A stretch of DNA of 11,323 nt, taken from positions 1 to 11,323 of the forward strand of contig CBDUBH010000104.1 in assembly GCA_965365345.1 (NCBI GenBank), written 5' to 3'. The stretch is from CBDUBH01 sp965365345. Its GTDB lineage: Bacteria > Bacteroidota > Ignavibacteria > Ignavibacteriales > SURF-24. The notes under the pieces were generated by a model that saw only the letters and a list, made by a program, of their open reading frames with translations, did no database searches and was not told the origin of the DNA. Below are positions 1 to 7,338 of this stretch, in pieces. The position numbers were made by a program, and so were the translations under genes. The stretch's first letter is position 1. Each line of letters begins with the position of its first letter.

Positions 1-900
1 TTTGATATAAGCAGTGAATTCATCAGTAAGTATTTCACCAAATGCAACAGCTTTTGCCATAATAATATGCATTAACGGACCGCCTTGAATTCCGGGCATT
101 ACCATTCCATCAAATACTTCTGACATCAATTTTAATCTATCGCCTTTAACGGTTTTAATTCCCATCGGATTTTCTTTATCTTTTCCAACCAGAATTATTC
201 CGCCGCGAGGACCTCTTAAGGTTTTGTGTGTTGTTGAAGTAACAACATCGCAATATGGAAGCGGGTTATTCAATAGTCCCTTAGCAATCAAACCGGCGGG
301 ATGAGCCATATCCATCATCAAAAGTGCGCCGACTGAATCTGCTATTTCTCTGAATTTTGCATACTCCCAATCATGTGAATAAGCGCTTGCACCCATTACG
401 ATCAATTTCGGGTTTTCTTTTTTCGCAAGATCAGCGATCTGATCATAATCAAGCATTTTAGTTTTTTCGTTCAAAGTATATGAAACTGAACGATAAATTT
501 GTCCTGAAAAATTGACGGGTGAGCCGTGGGTTAAATGTCCACCGTGAGCAAGGCTTAAACCTAAAATTGTATCTCCGGGATTTAACAAAGCCATATAAAC
601 AGCCATATTTGCCTGTGAACCGCTGTGAGGCTGAACGTTCACATATTCTGCACCAAATAATCTTTTTAATCTATCGCGGGCAATATCTTCAGCCATATCA
701 ACAAATTCACAGCCACCATAATATCTTTTTCCGGGATAACCTTCAGCATATTTATTTGTAAGAACACTACCTGCTGCTTCTAAAACTGCCGGACTTACAA
801 AATTTTCTGAAGCAATTAGTTCAAGATTATTTTGCTGACGTGAAATTTCAAGATTCATCACGCCAAAAATTTCTTTGTCATTTTGTAAATAATTAAACAT
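1..900 (-). CDS. glyA: Serine hydroxymethyltransferase (3' end outside window)
   Basis: PLP enzyme that interconverts serine plus tetrahydrofolate with glycine plus 5,10-methylene-tetrahydrofolate; cytoplasmic, the main one-carbon entry point. The first 300 residues are present and the C-terminus lies beyond base 1; the family is usually about 420-430 residues. The sequence shows the N-terminal LIASENFVS motif (28-36), YAEGYPGKRYYGG (51-63), the HSGSQAN segment (92-98), the DMAHPAGLIA cofactor-pocket motif (D197, H200) and TTHKTLRGPRGG (223-234), in which K226 is the expected PLP Schiff-base lysine. The ATG at 898-900 is preceded by AGGTG (bases 905-909) 4 nt upstream. It lies 54 nt downstream of rpiB on the same strand with no visible terminator between, so it is probably the last visible gene of that operon; rpiB-glyA pairs occur in other bacteria. 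No frame break is seen. Confidence 0.97.
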   Translation of the reverse strand, partial: MFNYLQNDKEIFGVMNLEISRQQNNLELIASENFVSPAVLEAAGSVLTNKYAEGYPGKRYYGGCEFVDMAEDIARDRLKRLFGAEYVNVQPHSGSQANMAVYMALLNPGDTILGLSLAHGGHLTHGSPVNFSGQIYRSVSYTLNEKTKMLDYDQIADLAKKENPKLIVMGASAYSHDWEYAKFREIADSVGALLMMDMAHPAGLIAKGLLNNPLPYCDVVTSTTHKTLRGPRGGIILVGKDKENPMGIKTVKGDRLKLMSEVFDGMVMPGIQGGPLMHIIMAKAVAFGEILTDEFTAYIK

Positions 901-954
901 TAAACACCTGAATTTTATTTTTACTTTTTGGATAATTTAAACTTTCACAAAATT

Positions 955-1383
955 TTAAGGTTCTATTTTATCAACTCTTTTTTGGTGTCTTCCGCCTTCA
1001 AAATTTGTATTTAACCAGGCATCAACAATTTTAATAACATCTTCTTCTTTAATTAATCTTTCACCAAGAGCTAAAAAATTTGCGTCATTGTGAAGTCTTG
1101 AAAGTTTCGCCATTTCTTCATTTACCACATTTGCAGCGCGAACGCCTTTTATTTTATTTGCAACAATTGAAACTCCGATTCCGCTACCGCAAACACCAAT
1201 TGCTTTTTCTGATTTATTTTCAGAAATATCTTGCGCGGCAGGTCTTATAAAATCGGGATAATCAGCGGAGTCTTCACTAAAGACTCCGTGATCAATAATT
1301 TCATATCCTTTTTCCTGCAGGTATTTTTTTATTATTTCTTTGTATTTAAATCCTGCATGATCAGCTGCTAATGATATTTTCAT
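955..1383 (-). CDS. rpiB: Ribose-5-phosphate isomerase B
   Basis: Interconverts ribose 5-phosphate and ribulose 5-phosphate in the non-oxidative pentose phosphate pathway. The 142-residue protein has the usual RpiB/LacAB length and motifs: AADHAG at residues 6-11, DYPDF at 41-45, VCGSGIG at 64-70 with the expected catalytic cysteine C65, the NVVNEE segment at 85-90, HNDAN at 98-102 with H98, and GGRHQKR near the C-terminus (R132, H133, R136; phosphate contacts in the family). I chose the ATG at 1381-1383, not an in-frame ATG 39 nt upstream. This start makes the protein begin MKISLAADHAG as in the family, and the ATG shares its A with the TAA stop of the TPR gene upstream, a typical coupled junction. 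No strong ribosome binding site is visible, which fits coupling. The C65 form favours RpiB over the galactose-6-phosphate isomerase subunits of the same family, and no galactose genes are nearby. Confidence 0.95.
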   Translation of the reverse strand: MKISLAADHAGFKYKEIIKKYLQEKGYEIIDHGVFSEDSADYPDFIRPAAQDISENKSEKAIGVCGSGIGVSIVANKIKGVRAANVVNEEMAKLSRLHNDANFLALGERLIKEEDVIKIVDAWLNTNFEGGRHQKRVDKIEP

Positions 1384-2660
1384 TATGGTGCCGTTACGCT
1401 TTTCCCGATCCAACCGTAACAACTACCTTCAATCGGTACGTTTTGACCTGATTTAATTTTACGGAAGAAATAATCTTCTTTTGTAGGAACTGAACTCGAA
1501 AGCGCATTTATTCTTTCCTGAGCCTGGCTTGAAATTGATTGATCCATGCTTCTGGCTCTTCTGTATGTATCAACTGCCAATTGATAAACTAATCTATCTT
1601 CAAATTCAAATCCGCAATTACGGGCAGCCTGCTCATATAAAGTACCTTCCAAATAAACAGGATATCCCCAACCAGGACTAACTTCTAAGGCTCTGTTGAA
1701 ATAAGTTCTTGCTTGTGCAAGTTGATTTTTGTTTTTGTACAAGATTCCTAAATTAAGATAAGCATCTCTATTCTGTGGTTCTAATGAGATGACTTTTTTA
1801 TAAGCATCAATTGCTTTATCAGATCTTTCTGTTTTTTCATAAGCAGTAGCTAATTGATTCCAGTAATTTAGAACAGAAGGATCTTTACTAACCAAAAATT
1901 CCAGAGGTTCAATTGCTCTTTCATATTCTCTGCTTTTAATTGCAACCGAAGCAAATTTCCAGGCTTTTTGAGTATTCTCTTTATCCATATTCCAGCCTTT
2001 ATACAAAATTTCCATCAACTTAGTCAAATCGCCGCCTGCCAAAGCTTCAAGTCTTTGCTGCCATAATTGATTATTTGGCTCCTTATCTGACAAGGCTGAA
2101 TACAATTCAAATGCTTTTAATTGGAATGATTCATCCTGTTCCATTTTAGCAACATATTGCAAACCCAATCTATCAGAATAGAATGTAGCAAGTGATGTAT
2201 CCAATTTGGCAGCTTGTTCATATTCGCTAATTACAGAATCCCTATTTGGATTTTGTAACCAGCTTTCCATAACGAATGCTTTTCTGGCATGGTAAAATCC
2301 GGCTTGGTTTGGAACATTTTGAATTGCCACATCATAAAGATACAATGTAGTATCAGCAATTGCATTTTTTTCGTCTTCTGAAACTTCTGTACTATCGTGC
2401 AAATACCAAAGCGCGTCTTCCATTTTTGAATACACGTTTTTGAATCTTGACGGATTAAGTTTTATAACTTCCCATCCGTAAGGAACGGCACTTGTATAAT
2501 CACCGTTTTTATGAAATTCAAAAAACAGACTGTAATTTTTTAAAACTTCCATACTATCCGACATTTGCGCACTTGCGTTTGCTGAAAAATTCGCCTTTAA
2601 AGTTAAAGGTGCAAATAATACAACAAACAATAAGGCCAGAAAATATTTTGAGTTATTCAA
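1383..2660 (-). CDS. Secreted tetratricopeptide-repeat protein, function unknown
   Basis: TPR protein of 425 residues, probably exported to the periplasm; its partner is unknown. I chose the TTG at 2658-2660. A perfect AAGGAG (2668-2673) lies 7 nt upstream, and this start puts a short polar N-terminus (NNSK) directly before a hydrophobic signal core of about 16 residues, with possible cleavage near ANA-SAQ (residues 27-32). An ATG at 2706-2708 would add 16 residues with charged IRRIK before the signal and overlap the previous gene by 16 nt. Two canonical TPR units stand out at about residues 264-297 and 298-331; degenerate helical repeats probably fill residues 45-255. The C-terminal tail has PTKEDYFF (392-399) and CYGWIGKSVT (414-423), which resembles tails of Bacteroidota TPR proteins. 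It follows the beta-barrel gene by 32 nt and overlaps rpiB by one base. A scaffold role for the envelope genes upstream is only inference. Confidence 0.85.
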   Translation of the reverse strand: MNNSKYFLALLFVVLFAPLTLKANFSANASAQMSDSMEVLKNYSLFFEFHKNGDYTSAVPYGWEVIKLNPSRFKNVYSKMEDALWYLHDSTEVSEDEKNAIADTTLYLYDVAIQNVPNQAGFYHARKAFVMESWLQNPNRDSVISEYEQAAKLDTSLATFYSDRLGLQYVAKMEQDESFQLKAFELYSALSDKEPNNQLWQQRLEALAGGDLTKLMEILYKGWNMDKENTQKAWKFASVAIKSREYERAIEPLEFLVSKDPSVLNYWNQLATAYEKTERSDKAIDAYKKVISLEPQNRDAYLNLGILYKNKNQLAQARTYFNRALEVSPGWGYPVYLEGTLYEQAARNCGFEFEDRLVYQLAVDTYRRARSMDQSISSQAQERINALSSSVPTKEDYFFRKIKSGQNVPIEGSCYGWIGKSVTAP

Positions 2661-2667
2661 TTTTATT

Positions 2668-2673
2668 CTCCTT
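2668..2673 (-). promoter_or_regulatory. Shine-Dalgarno site of the TPR gene, decides a TTG start
   Basis: Reads AAGGAG on the minus strand, 7 nt before the TTG at 2658-2660. No comparable site precedes the in-frame ATGs at 2706-2708 or 2694-2696, so it favours the shorter protein. Confidence 0.75.
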
Positions 2674-2692
2674 ATTTTGGTAAATTCACTTA

Positions 2693-3919
2693 TCATCTGA
2701 TGAACCAAAGCTCACCGATACTTAATGATATTAACATTTTAACTATATTTTCTTTAACTAAATTATTCTCTAAAGTTCCGCGTTGAGCATATTTTATACC
2801 GAAATCAATCGAATTAAAATTATCTAAGGGAAAAGAAATTCCACCGTAAAAACCTAATTCATCTATATTATTTTCTCTTATTCCAAATTGACTTTGCTCA
2901 TAACTTAAACCTCCGCGTAATGCCACTTGTTCCCAGAACGAAGGATTTGTTACTGAACGATTTTTATATTCATACCCTAAACTGTAGCGTGTCAAATCTT
3001 TTAAATTTGCTGATGTAAAATCACCAAACTTATAATTTGAAAACGGCTGAAATATATAATCAAAAACAAAATTATGAGATCCTGAAATTGTAATTCCCGC
3101 TCCCAAATTTAATCGCGAAGGAACTGTTACATCCGTTTCACTTGAAAATAAAGTTTCTTCTCCCAAACTTGTTGTTGCCAAAAGACTGCTATCAGCTAAA
3201 AGTTCGCCGATATAATTATAAGATAATGAAAATCTTAAATTAGAAATTGTTTTAAAATTTAAAATTTTAGCAAAATCCGGTGTAATTAATCCAAATGTTG
3301 TTCCGATTCCTGATAATTTTTCAGCTTTTTGAAATTCTGCATCTGTATAGGTCTGATTTTCAAAATCGAATTTTGATGAATAATTCAAATTTCCAACGTA
3401 ATAATCGAATGATGCACCAAAATTCAGATCAAACGGAAATTTAAAAGATGCGCCTAAAAATGCTTTTGAAACTCCGCCTTCACCTTTGAATTCAACAGTA
3501 TATGGAGTTTCAAATTTATTTTCACTGTTTTTCACATCATAATTAATTCTTGAAAAAGGTACAATTCCGCCAACAAGTGAAATTCCTCTTTGCTGCATCA
3601 ACGGAAATCCTAGTAAAAAACCGGAGAATTGCGAAGCCGCATTTAATGAATTTTGTGTAGATGATTTCTGATTTGCACCGCTGAAATAAATTCCGGTTTC
3701 AAAACGGGTCATAGTTAATCCGCTCCAAGAAGCAGGGTTGGAATAACTTAAATTTTCAGTATCAAATAAAGTATTTCCGCCATCCGACATTGCAAATTTT
3801 CTTGCAGATGAAGAATAAACAAGATCGCCAATTCCGTATCTTGAGTAAATTGAATTGCTTTGAGCAAAAGCAGTTGTACCGAAAATTAATGCGATTAAAA
3901 TAATTTTATATATTTTCAT
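2693..3919 (-). CDS. Outer-membrane beta-barrel protein, Bacteroidota type
   Basis: A 408-residue protein with a clear signal peptide (cleavage expected at AFA-QSN, after residue 19) followed by SIYSRYGIGDLVYSS. The YSRYGIGDL motif is characteristic of a group of uncharacterised Bacteroidota outer-membrane proteins related in layout to FadL/OmpP1 porins. The SYSNPASW stretch (58-65) and many alternating hydrophobic/polar strands rich in Y, F, G, N and S fit a beta-barrel, and the C-terminus ELWFIR resembles the WFIKRK-type ends of such proteins. No substrate can be assigned. The ATG at 3917-3919 lies 2 nt after the stop of the lipoprotein gene and has no strong ribosome binding site, so translation is probably coupled to it. 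Together with the lipoprotein before it and the TPR gene after it, it forms an envelope triplet. The barrel and export calls are strong; the exact family is from memory of the motif. Confidence 0.8.
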   Translation of the reverse strand: MKIYKIILIALIFGTTAFAQSNSIYSRYGIGDLVYSSSARKFAMSDGGNTLFDTENLSYSNPASWSGLTMTRFETGIYFSGANQKSSTQNSLNAASQFSGFLLGFPLMQQRGISLVGGIVPFSRINYDVKNSENKFETPYTVEFKGEGGVSKAFLGASFKFPFDLNFGASFDYYVGNLNYSSKFDFENQTYTDAEFQKAEKLSGIGTTFGLITPDFAKILNFKTISNLRFSLSYNYIGELLADSSLLATTSLGEETLFSSETDVTVPSRLNLGAGITISGSHNFVFDYIFQPFSNYKFGDFTSANLKDLTRYSLGYEYKNRSVTNPSFWEQVALRGGLSYEQSQFGIRENNIDELGFYGGISFPLDNFNSIDFGIKYAQRGTLENNLVKENIVKMLISLSIGELWFIR

Positions 3920-3921
3920 TT

Positions 3922-5085
3922 TTACAAACCGAGTTTTGAAAATCTGATTATAAGTTTTGGTCTGAATTCCGGAATCCCGGTTTCATCTGAATAAATTGCA
4001 ATTCTATCAATAAAATTATGTTCTTCAACCAGACTGATCTTCAATTCTTTTTCAGATTTTTTCAGCATAATTGTCTGAATAATTCTGTTAACAGATCCTC
4101 TGAACTTTACGCCTGATTTGAATAAAGTTACATCTTCCGCAATTTGATTTGTGCTATCTAACAAAGAGACATTTAGCTGCTGAATCGCGGGAATGCCGAA
4201 AAAAGATTTTAAAGAGTCATAAGTAAATTCTAAAGTTGCATCATTTATAATAATGTCAGTAGGAAGTTTTGCAAGATCAAATTTCAAATTTCCGTTTATT
4301 GCAACTCCGCTCTGCAAATACATATATTGCTGATCATTCAGAATTGAATTATCCGTTAAAGTTGCTACATGAACATCTTGCAAAGGAGCAAAATTTAAAT
4401 CAAAATTACTTCCTGTTGATTTTTGCAATTTAACTTTTAATTGCATTATAAATGGGTTTGAAAGATCTTCAGATCCGTCAATTGATTGAAATCCTCTAAT
4501 CAAATTTTGATCTGTTGATTTAACAAGAATTCCATTATTTGCAATTGAGGCATCTGTACTGCTTTTCAGCCAATTTAAAATCAAATCATTTTTAATCTTT
4601 ATTCTGTATAAAGTATCAGATACGGAAATTGAATCGGAAAGGTTTTCAGTTCCGGAAATTCCTATTAAGCTATCTGAATTGAAATTAAACGTCTGCCAAT
4701 TTCTTAAAACTTCATAAACTTCAATATTTGATAATTCGCCTGATCCGGCTCTGTAATTTGGATACATTTCAATATAAGCCTCTGAAACAGAGATCGAATT
4801 TTGATTTACCATTTCTTTAATTGAATCCTGAAGAAGGACAGCAAATTTTACAAGGAAGGAAGCTTCGGTTCCGCTGTAATTCCCTAAAAGTAAACTTTTT
4901 GAAACACCTGTGTTAATTGTTTTAACAGATGAGTTCAAAACAGTAATAGAATCAATTGTAATTTCGTCAAAAGTAAGATAATCCTGCGAAAGTTGATCAA
5001 TTCCTATTGAGTTGGGATCGTCGCTGCAAGCCGAAATGAACAATGACAAAAACAATAAAAACGACAATTTAAATTTATTAATCAA
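3922..5085 (-). CDS. Outer-membrane lipoprotein, DUF4270-like
   Basis: A 387-residue lipoprotein. The N-terminus has two lysines, a hydrophobic core and the lipobox ISAC, with the lipid-bearing cysteine at C20, followed by SDD. Acidic residues just after the cysteine resemble the lipoprotein export signal that sends Bacteroidota lipoproteins to the cell surface. The rest is beta-rich with no catalytic motif. It looks like two similar modules: EAYIEMYPNY plus a later NGILVKS in the first, and DATLEFTYDS plus FRPKLIIRFS at the end, as in DUF4270 and DNRLRE-type domains. In Bacteroidota, DUF4270 genes commonly sit beside a glycogen/starch synthase gene, which fits glgA two genes upstream. The start is TTG (5083-5085), overlapping the gmhB stop by 4 nt, with GGAGG (5093-5097) 7 nt upstream. 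Biochemical function is unknown; the DUF4270 assignment is moderate. Confidence 0.72.
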   Translation of the reverse strand: MINKFKLSFLLFLSLFISACSDDPNSIGIDQLSQDYLTFDEITIDSITVLNSSVKTINTGVSKSLLLGNYSGTEASFLVKFAVLLQDSIKEMVNQNSISVSEAYIEMYPNYRAGSGELSNIEVYEVLRNWQTFNFNSDSLIGISGTENLSDSISVSDTLYRIKIKNDLILNWLKSSTDASIANNGILVKSTDQNLIRGFQSIDGSEDLSNPFIMQLKVKLQKSTGSNFDLNFAPLQDVHVATLTDNSILNDQQYMYLQSGVAINGNLKFDLAKLPTDIIINDATLEFTYDSLKSFFGIPAIQQLNVSLLDSTNQIAEDVTLFKSGVKFRGSVNRIIQTIMLKKSEKELKISLVEEHNFIDRIAIYSDETGIPEFRPKLIIRFSKLGL

Positions 5086-5657
5086 CCGATTTCCTCCGTA
5101 AAATCATTCAGTATAAATTCAACAGCTTTTTGAAAATTTTCAGCCATGAAATTTACACTATTATTTTTATTTAACCAAAGTTTAATTTCATCATTTTCTA
5201 TGGAATGCTTGATTAGCACGGTCTTTAAATTTGCATTATTGCCGCATTCGGCATCGGAAAATTTATCGCCCACGAAATATGATTTTTGCAAATTTATTTT
5301 ATGTTCTACAGCAGCTTTATAAATAAGTTCCGGCGAGGGTTTCCTGCAGTTGCATTCATCTTTAGTACTAAAATCAGGATGATGTTCGCAATAATAAAAT
5401 GCATCAATATTTGCTGAACTTTCATTCTGAATAATTTCGTTGATCCTGGAATTTACCGATTCAACATTTTTTTTTGTGATCAAACCCCTGGCAATTCCAC
5501 TTTGATTTGAAATAACAATTATTTTAAATCCTTTCAATTGCAAAGCTTTTATGCCTTCAGGCACATAATCATATAGTTTAACTTTTTCGGGATCGCCCAA
5601 ATAACCGGGATCAAAATTAAGCGTACCATCTCTATCAAAAAAAACCGCAGGTGTCAC
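5082..5657 (-). CDS. gmhB: D-glycero-manno-heptose 1,7-bisphosphate 7-phosphatase
   Basis: HAD-superfamily phosphatase that removes the 7-phosphate of heptose 1,7-bisphosphate in the nucleotide-activated heptose pathway (lipopolysaccharide core or other surface glycans). The 191-residue length is typical. The catalytic motif is FFDRDGTLN with D8 and D10. SNQSGIARG (50-58) is motif II, KP at 106-107 follows the zinc loop, and GDKFSD (130-135) gives the acidic Mg-binding residues. The GmhB-type zinc site is complete: C90, H92, C102 and C104. The HisB phosphatase domain is the closest alternative, but no histidine synthesis genes are nearby and the length fits GmhB. The start is a GTG at 5655-5657 directly after the glgA stop and in the same frame. 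Two long homopolymers lie in the gene, eight T at codons 5-7 and nine A at about codons 61-64 (coding strand). No other heptose gene is in the window. Confidence 0.88.
   Translation of the reverse strand: MTPAVFFDRDGTLNFDPGYLGDPEKVKLYDYVPEGIKALQLKGFKIIVISNQSGIARGLITKKNVESVNSRINEIIQNESSANIDAFYYCEHHPDFSTKDECNCRKPSPELIYKAAVEHKINLQKSYFVGDKFSDAECGNNANLKTVLIKHSIENDEIKLWLNKNNSVNFMAENFQKAVEFILNDFTEEIG
5093..5097 (-). promoter_or_regulatory. Shine-Dalgarno site of the lipoprotein gene, supports a TTG start
   Basis: Reads GGAGG on the minus strand, inside the last codons of gmhB and 7 nt before the TTG at 5083-5085. It makes this non-ATG start convincing and shows that the organism uses classical Shine-Dalgarno pairing. 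Confidence 0.8.
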
Positions 5658-7154
5658 TTAATTTCCGCTTATTAAATTTTTATAAAGGTCTAAATATTTT
5701 TTTGCCGAATTGTTCCAGCCGTAATCATTTTTCATTCCGTTCTTAACTATTTTATGCCAAACTTTTTTATCGCCGTAAATTTTAAGAGCACGTTTTATTT
5801 CTTTTAAAAGATCAGCGGAATTATATTTCTTAATTGAAAATCCGTTTCCGGTTTCTTCTTTTTCGTTAAATCTTGTAACTGTATCAGCCAATCCTCCGGT
5901 TTCGTGAACTACCGGAACCGTTCCATAAGAAAGGCTGTACATTTGATTTAAACCGCAAGGTTCATATTTCGAAGGCATTAAGAAAATATCACTTCCCGCT
6001 TCAATTAAATGTGCAAGTTCTTCATCAAATCCTAAAACGCAGGCAAATTTCCCGGGATATTTTTTTTGCAGATTTTCAAAAAATGCATGATATATTTTAT
6101 CACCGCTTCCAAGCAAAATCATTCTAACGTCTTCTTTTAAAATATCTGCTGCAATTTCAGAAATAAGATCAAAGCCTTTAGCATCAACCAATCTTGAAAT
6201 CATTCCTATTACCGGAATTTCTTCATTAAATTCCATTTTGAACTTTTCAAGCAGAGATTTTTTATTCTCTAATTTGCCATCGAAATTTTTGATCGAGTAA
6301 TTTTTTGCGATTAAATTATCAATTTCGGGATTCCAAACTTTATCGTCAATGCCATTTAAAATTCCGAATAAATGTTTTTTTCTTTTATGAAGAACTTGTT
6401 TCAATCCGGCACTTAATTCATCATCTTTTGTAATTTCTTCAGCGTATCTTTCGCTTACGGTTGTAATTGCATCAGAATATAAAATTCCGCTTTTCATAAA
6501 ATTCAATCTGCCGTAAATTTCAATTCCCTTTTCTGAATTTAATTCATCGGGCAATCCGGTTTTTGAAAAAGAACTTTTCGGGAAAAATCCTTGATATGCA
6601 AGATTATGAATTGTAAAAACAGTTTTTATTCTTTCTATTTGCGGATCATTTTTATAAACTATTTTTATATATGCTGGAATTAATCCGGTTTGCCAATCAT
6701 TCAAATGAATTATATCAGGAACCCAACTTAAAGTTTTTATAAGCGAAAAAACCGAGCGCGCAAGTAAAATAAATCTTTCATCGTTATCCGGATAATCATT
6801 TCCGGTTTTTTGATCTACATATAAATTTTCTCTACTGGTAAAATATTCTTCATTTTCTAAAAAATAAATTTGAACTCTGGCTTTCGGTCCAATCAAAAAA
6901 GATGATCTTAAGGAAAATGTAATGTTTCTTTCGCCCATCGGGATTGTAAGATCTTTTAATCTTACCACTTCATGAATCTTAAATTTCCTTTCATCAATTG
7001 CGCCGTATTTTGGCACGAGCAATCTAACTTCATGACCTAATTCAGTTAAAGCTTGAGGCAGTGAGGAAGAAACATCAGCTAATCCCCCGGTTTTTACAAA
7101 TGGTGCAACTTCTGATGTTACAAAAAGGATATTCAACTTCTTTGAAGGAGCCAT
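5658..7154 (-). CDS. glgA: Glycogen/starch synthase (GT5 family)
   Basis: Transfers glucose from ADP-glucose (some relatives use UDP-glucose) to the end of an alpha-1,4-glucan; cytoplasmic glycogen synthesis. The 498-residue protein is full length with both Rossmann-like domains. The N-terminal domain carries KTGGLADV (21-28, K21 sugar-nucleotide contact), HLNDWQTGL (150-158) and TIHNLAYQG (181-189). The C-terminal domain carries SRLVDAKGFDL (320-330, R321 and K326), then EPCGLNQ (398-404) and ETGGLADTV (418-426). The ATG at 7152-7154 has AAGGA (7163-7167) 8 nt upstream. It is the first gene of the minus-strand operon, and gmhB follows with no gap. As I recall, many Bacteroidota glycogen synthase genes beside DUF4270 encode only the N-terminal domain (about 270 residues), so a full-length protein in this setting is worth noting. 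No glgB, glgC or glgP is in the window. Confidence 0.95.
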   Translation of the reverse strand: MAPSKKLNILFVTSEVAPFVKTGGLADVSSSLPQALTELGHEVRLLVPKYGAIDERKFKIHEVVRLKDLTIPMGERNITFSLRSSFLIGPKARVQIYFLENEEYFTSRENLYVDQKTGNDYPDNDERFILLARSVFSLIKTLSWVPDIIHLNDWQTGLIPAYIKIVYKNDPQIERIKTVFTIHNLAYQGFFPKSSFSKTGLPDELNSEKGIEIYGRLNFMKSGILYSDAITTVSERYAEEITKDDELSAGLKQVLHKRKKHLFGILNGIDDKVWNPEIDNLIAKNYSIKNFDGKLENKKSLLEKFKMEFNEEIPVIGMISRLVDAKGFDLISEIAADILKEDVRMILLGSGDKIYHAFFENLQKKYPGKFACVLGFDEELAHLIEAGSDIFLMPSKYEPCGLNQMYSLSYGTVPVVHETGGLADTVTRFNEKEETGNGFSIKKYNSADLLKEIKRALKIYGDKKVWHKIVKNGMKNDYGWNNSAKKYLDLYKNLISGN

Positions 7155-7182
7155 TACTTAAATCCTTAAATTTTGACATTTA

Positions 7183-7211
7183 AATTTACTAAAATATCGT
7201 TTTATTGACAA
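7183..7211 (-). promoter_or_regulatory. Possible promoter for the glgA operon
   Basis: On the minus strand TTGTCA (7206-7211), a 17-nt spacer and TAAATT (7183-7188) form a candidate sigma70-type promoter with 5 of 6 and 4 of 6 consensus bases. It would give a leader of about 20 nt that holds the AAGGA site of glgA. Its -35 box overlaps that of the hutI promoter. The region is very AT-rich, so a weak match of this kind can arise by chance. Confidence 0.4.
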
Positions 7212-7233
7212 AAATTATTATTTTAACTATAAT
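7205..7233 (+). promoter_or_regulatory. Perfect consensus sigma70 promoter for hutI
   Basis: TTGACA (7205-7210), exactly 17 nt, then TATAAT (7228-7233): both hexamers match the consensus fully. Transcription should start near 7240 and leave a leader of about 100 nt before hutI. No Bacteroidota-type TAnnTTTG -7 element is needed to explain it. Confidence 0.75.
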
Positions 7234-7338
7234 ATTTAACTCAATTTATATGAAATATAAACTCTTCTTTGTAATTTGCTATATCTTTTAAATTTTGTTT
7301 AATCTTAAATAATTTAATAATCGTTTTGCATTGATATC

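Noticed and set aside
519..761. Plus-strand open frame opposite glyA.
   Set aside because: It is antisense to a strongly conserved gene and encodes a low-complexity H/Q/Y-rich product with no family resemblance.
1384..1422. An upstream in-frame ATG for rpiB, adding 13 residues.
   Set aside because: It lies inside the TPR gene and adds residues before the conserved MKISLAADHAG start; the coupled TAATG junction gives the better start.
7250..7291. A 13-residue hydrophobic reading frame in the hutI leader, a possible leader peptide.
   Set aside because: It has no ribosome binding site, no histidine codons and no terminator-like hairpin after it; short frames are expected by chance here.
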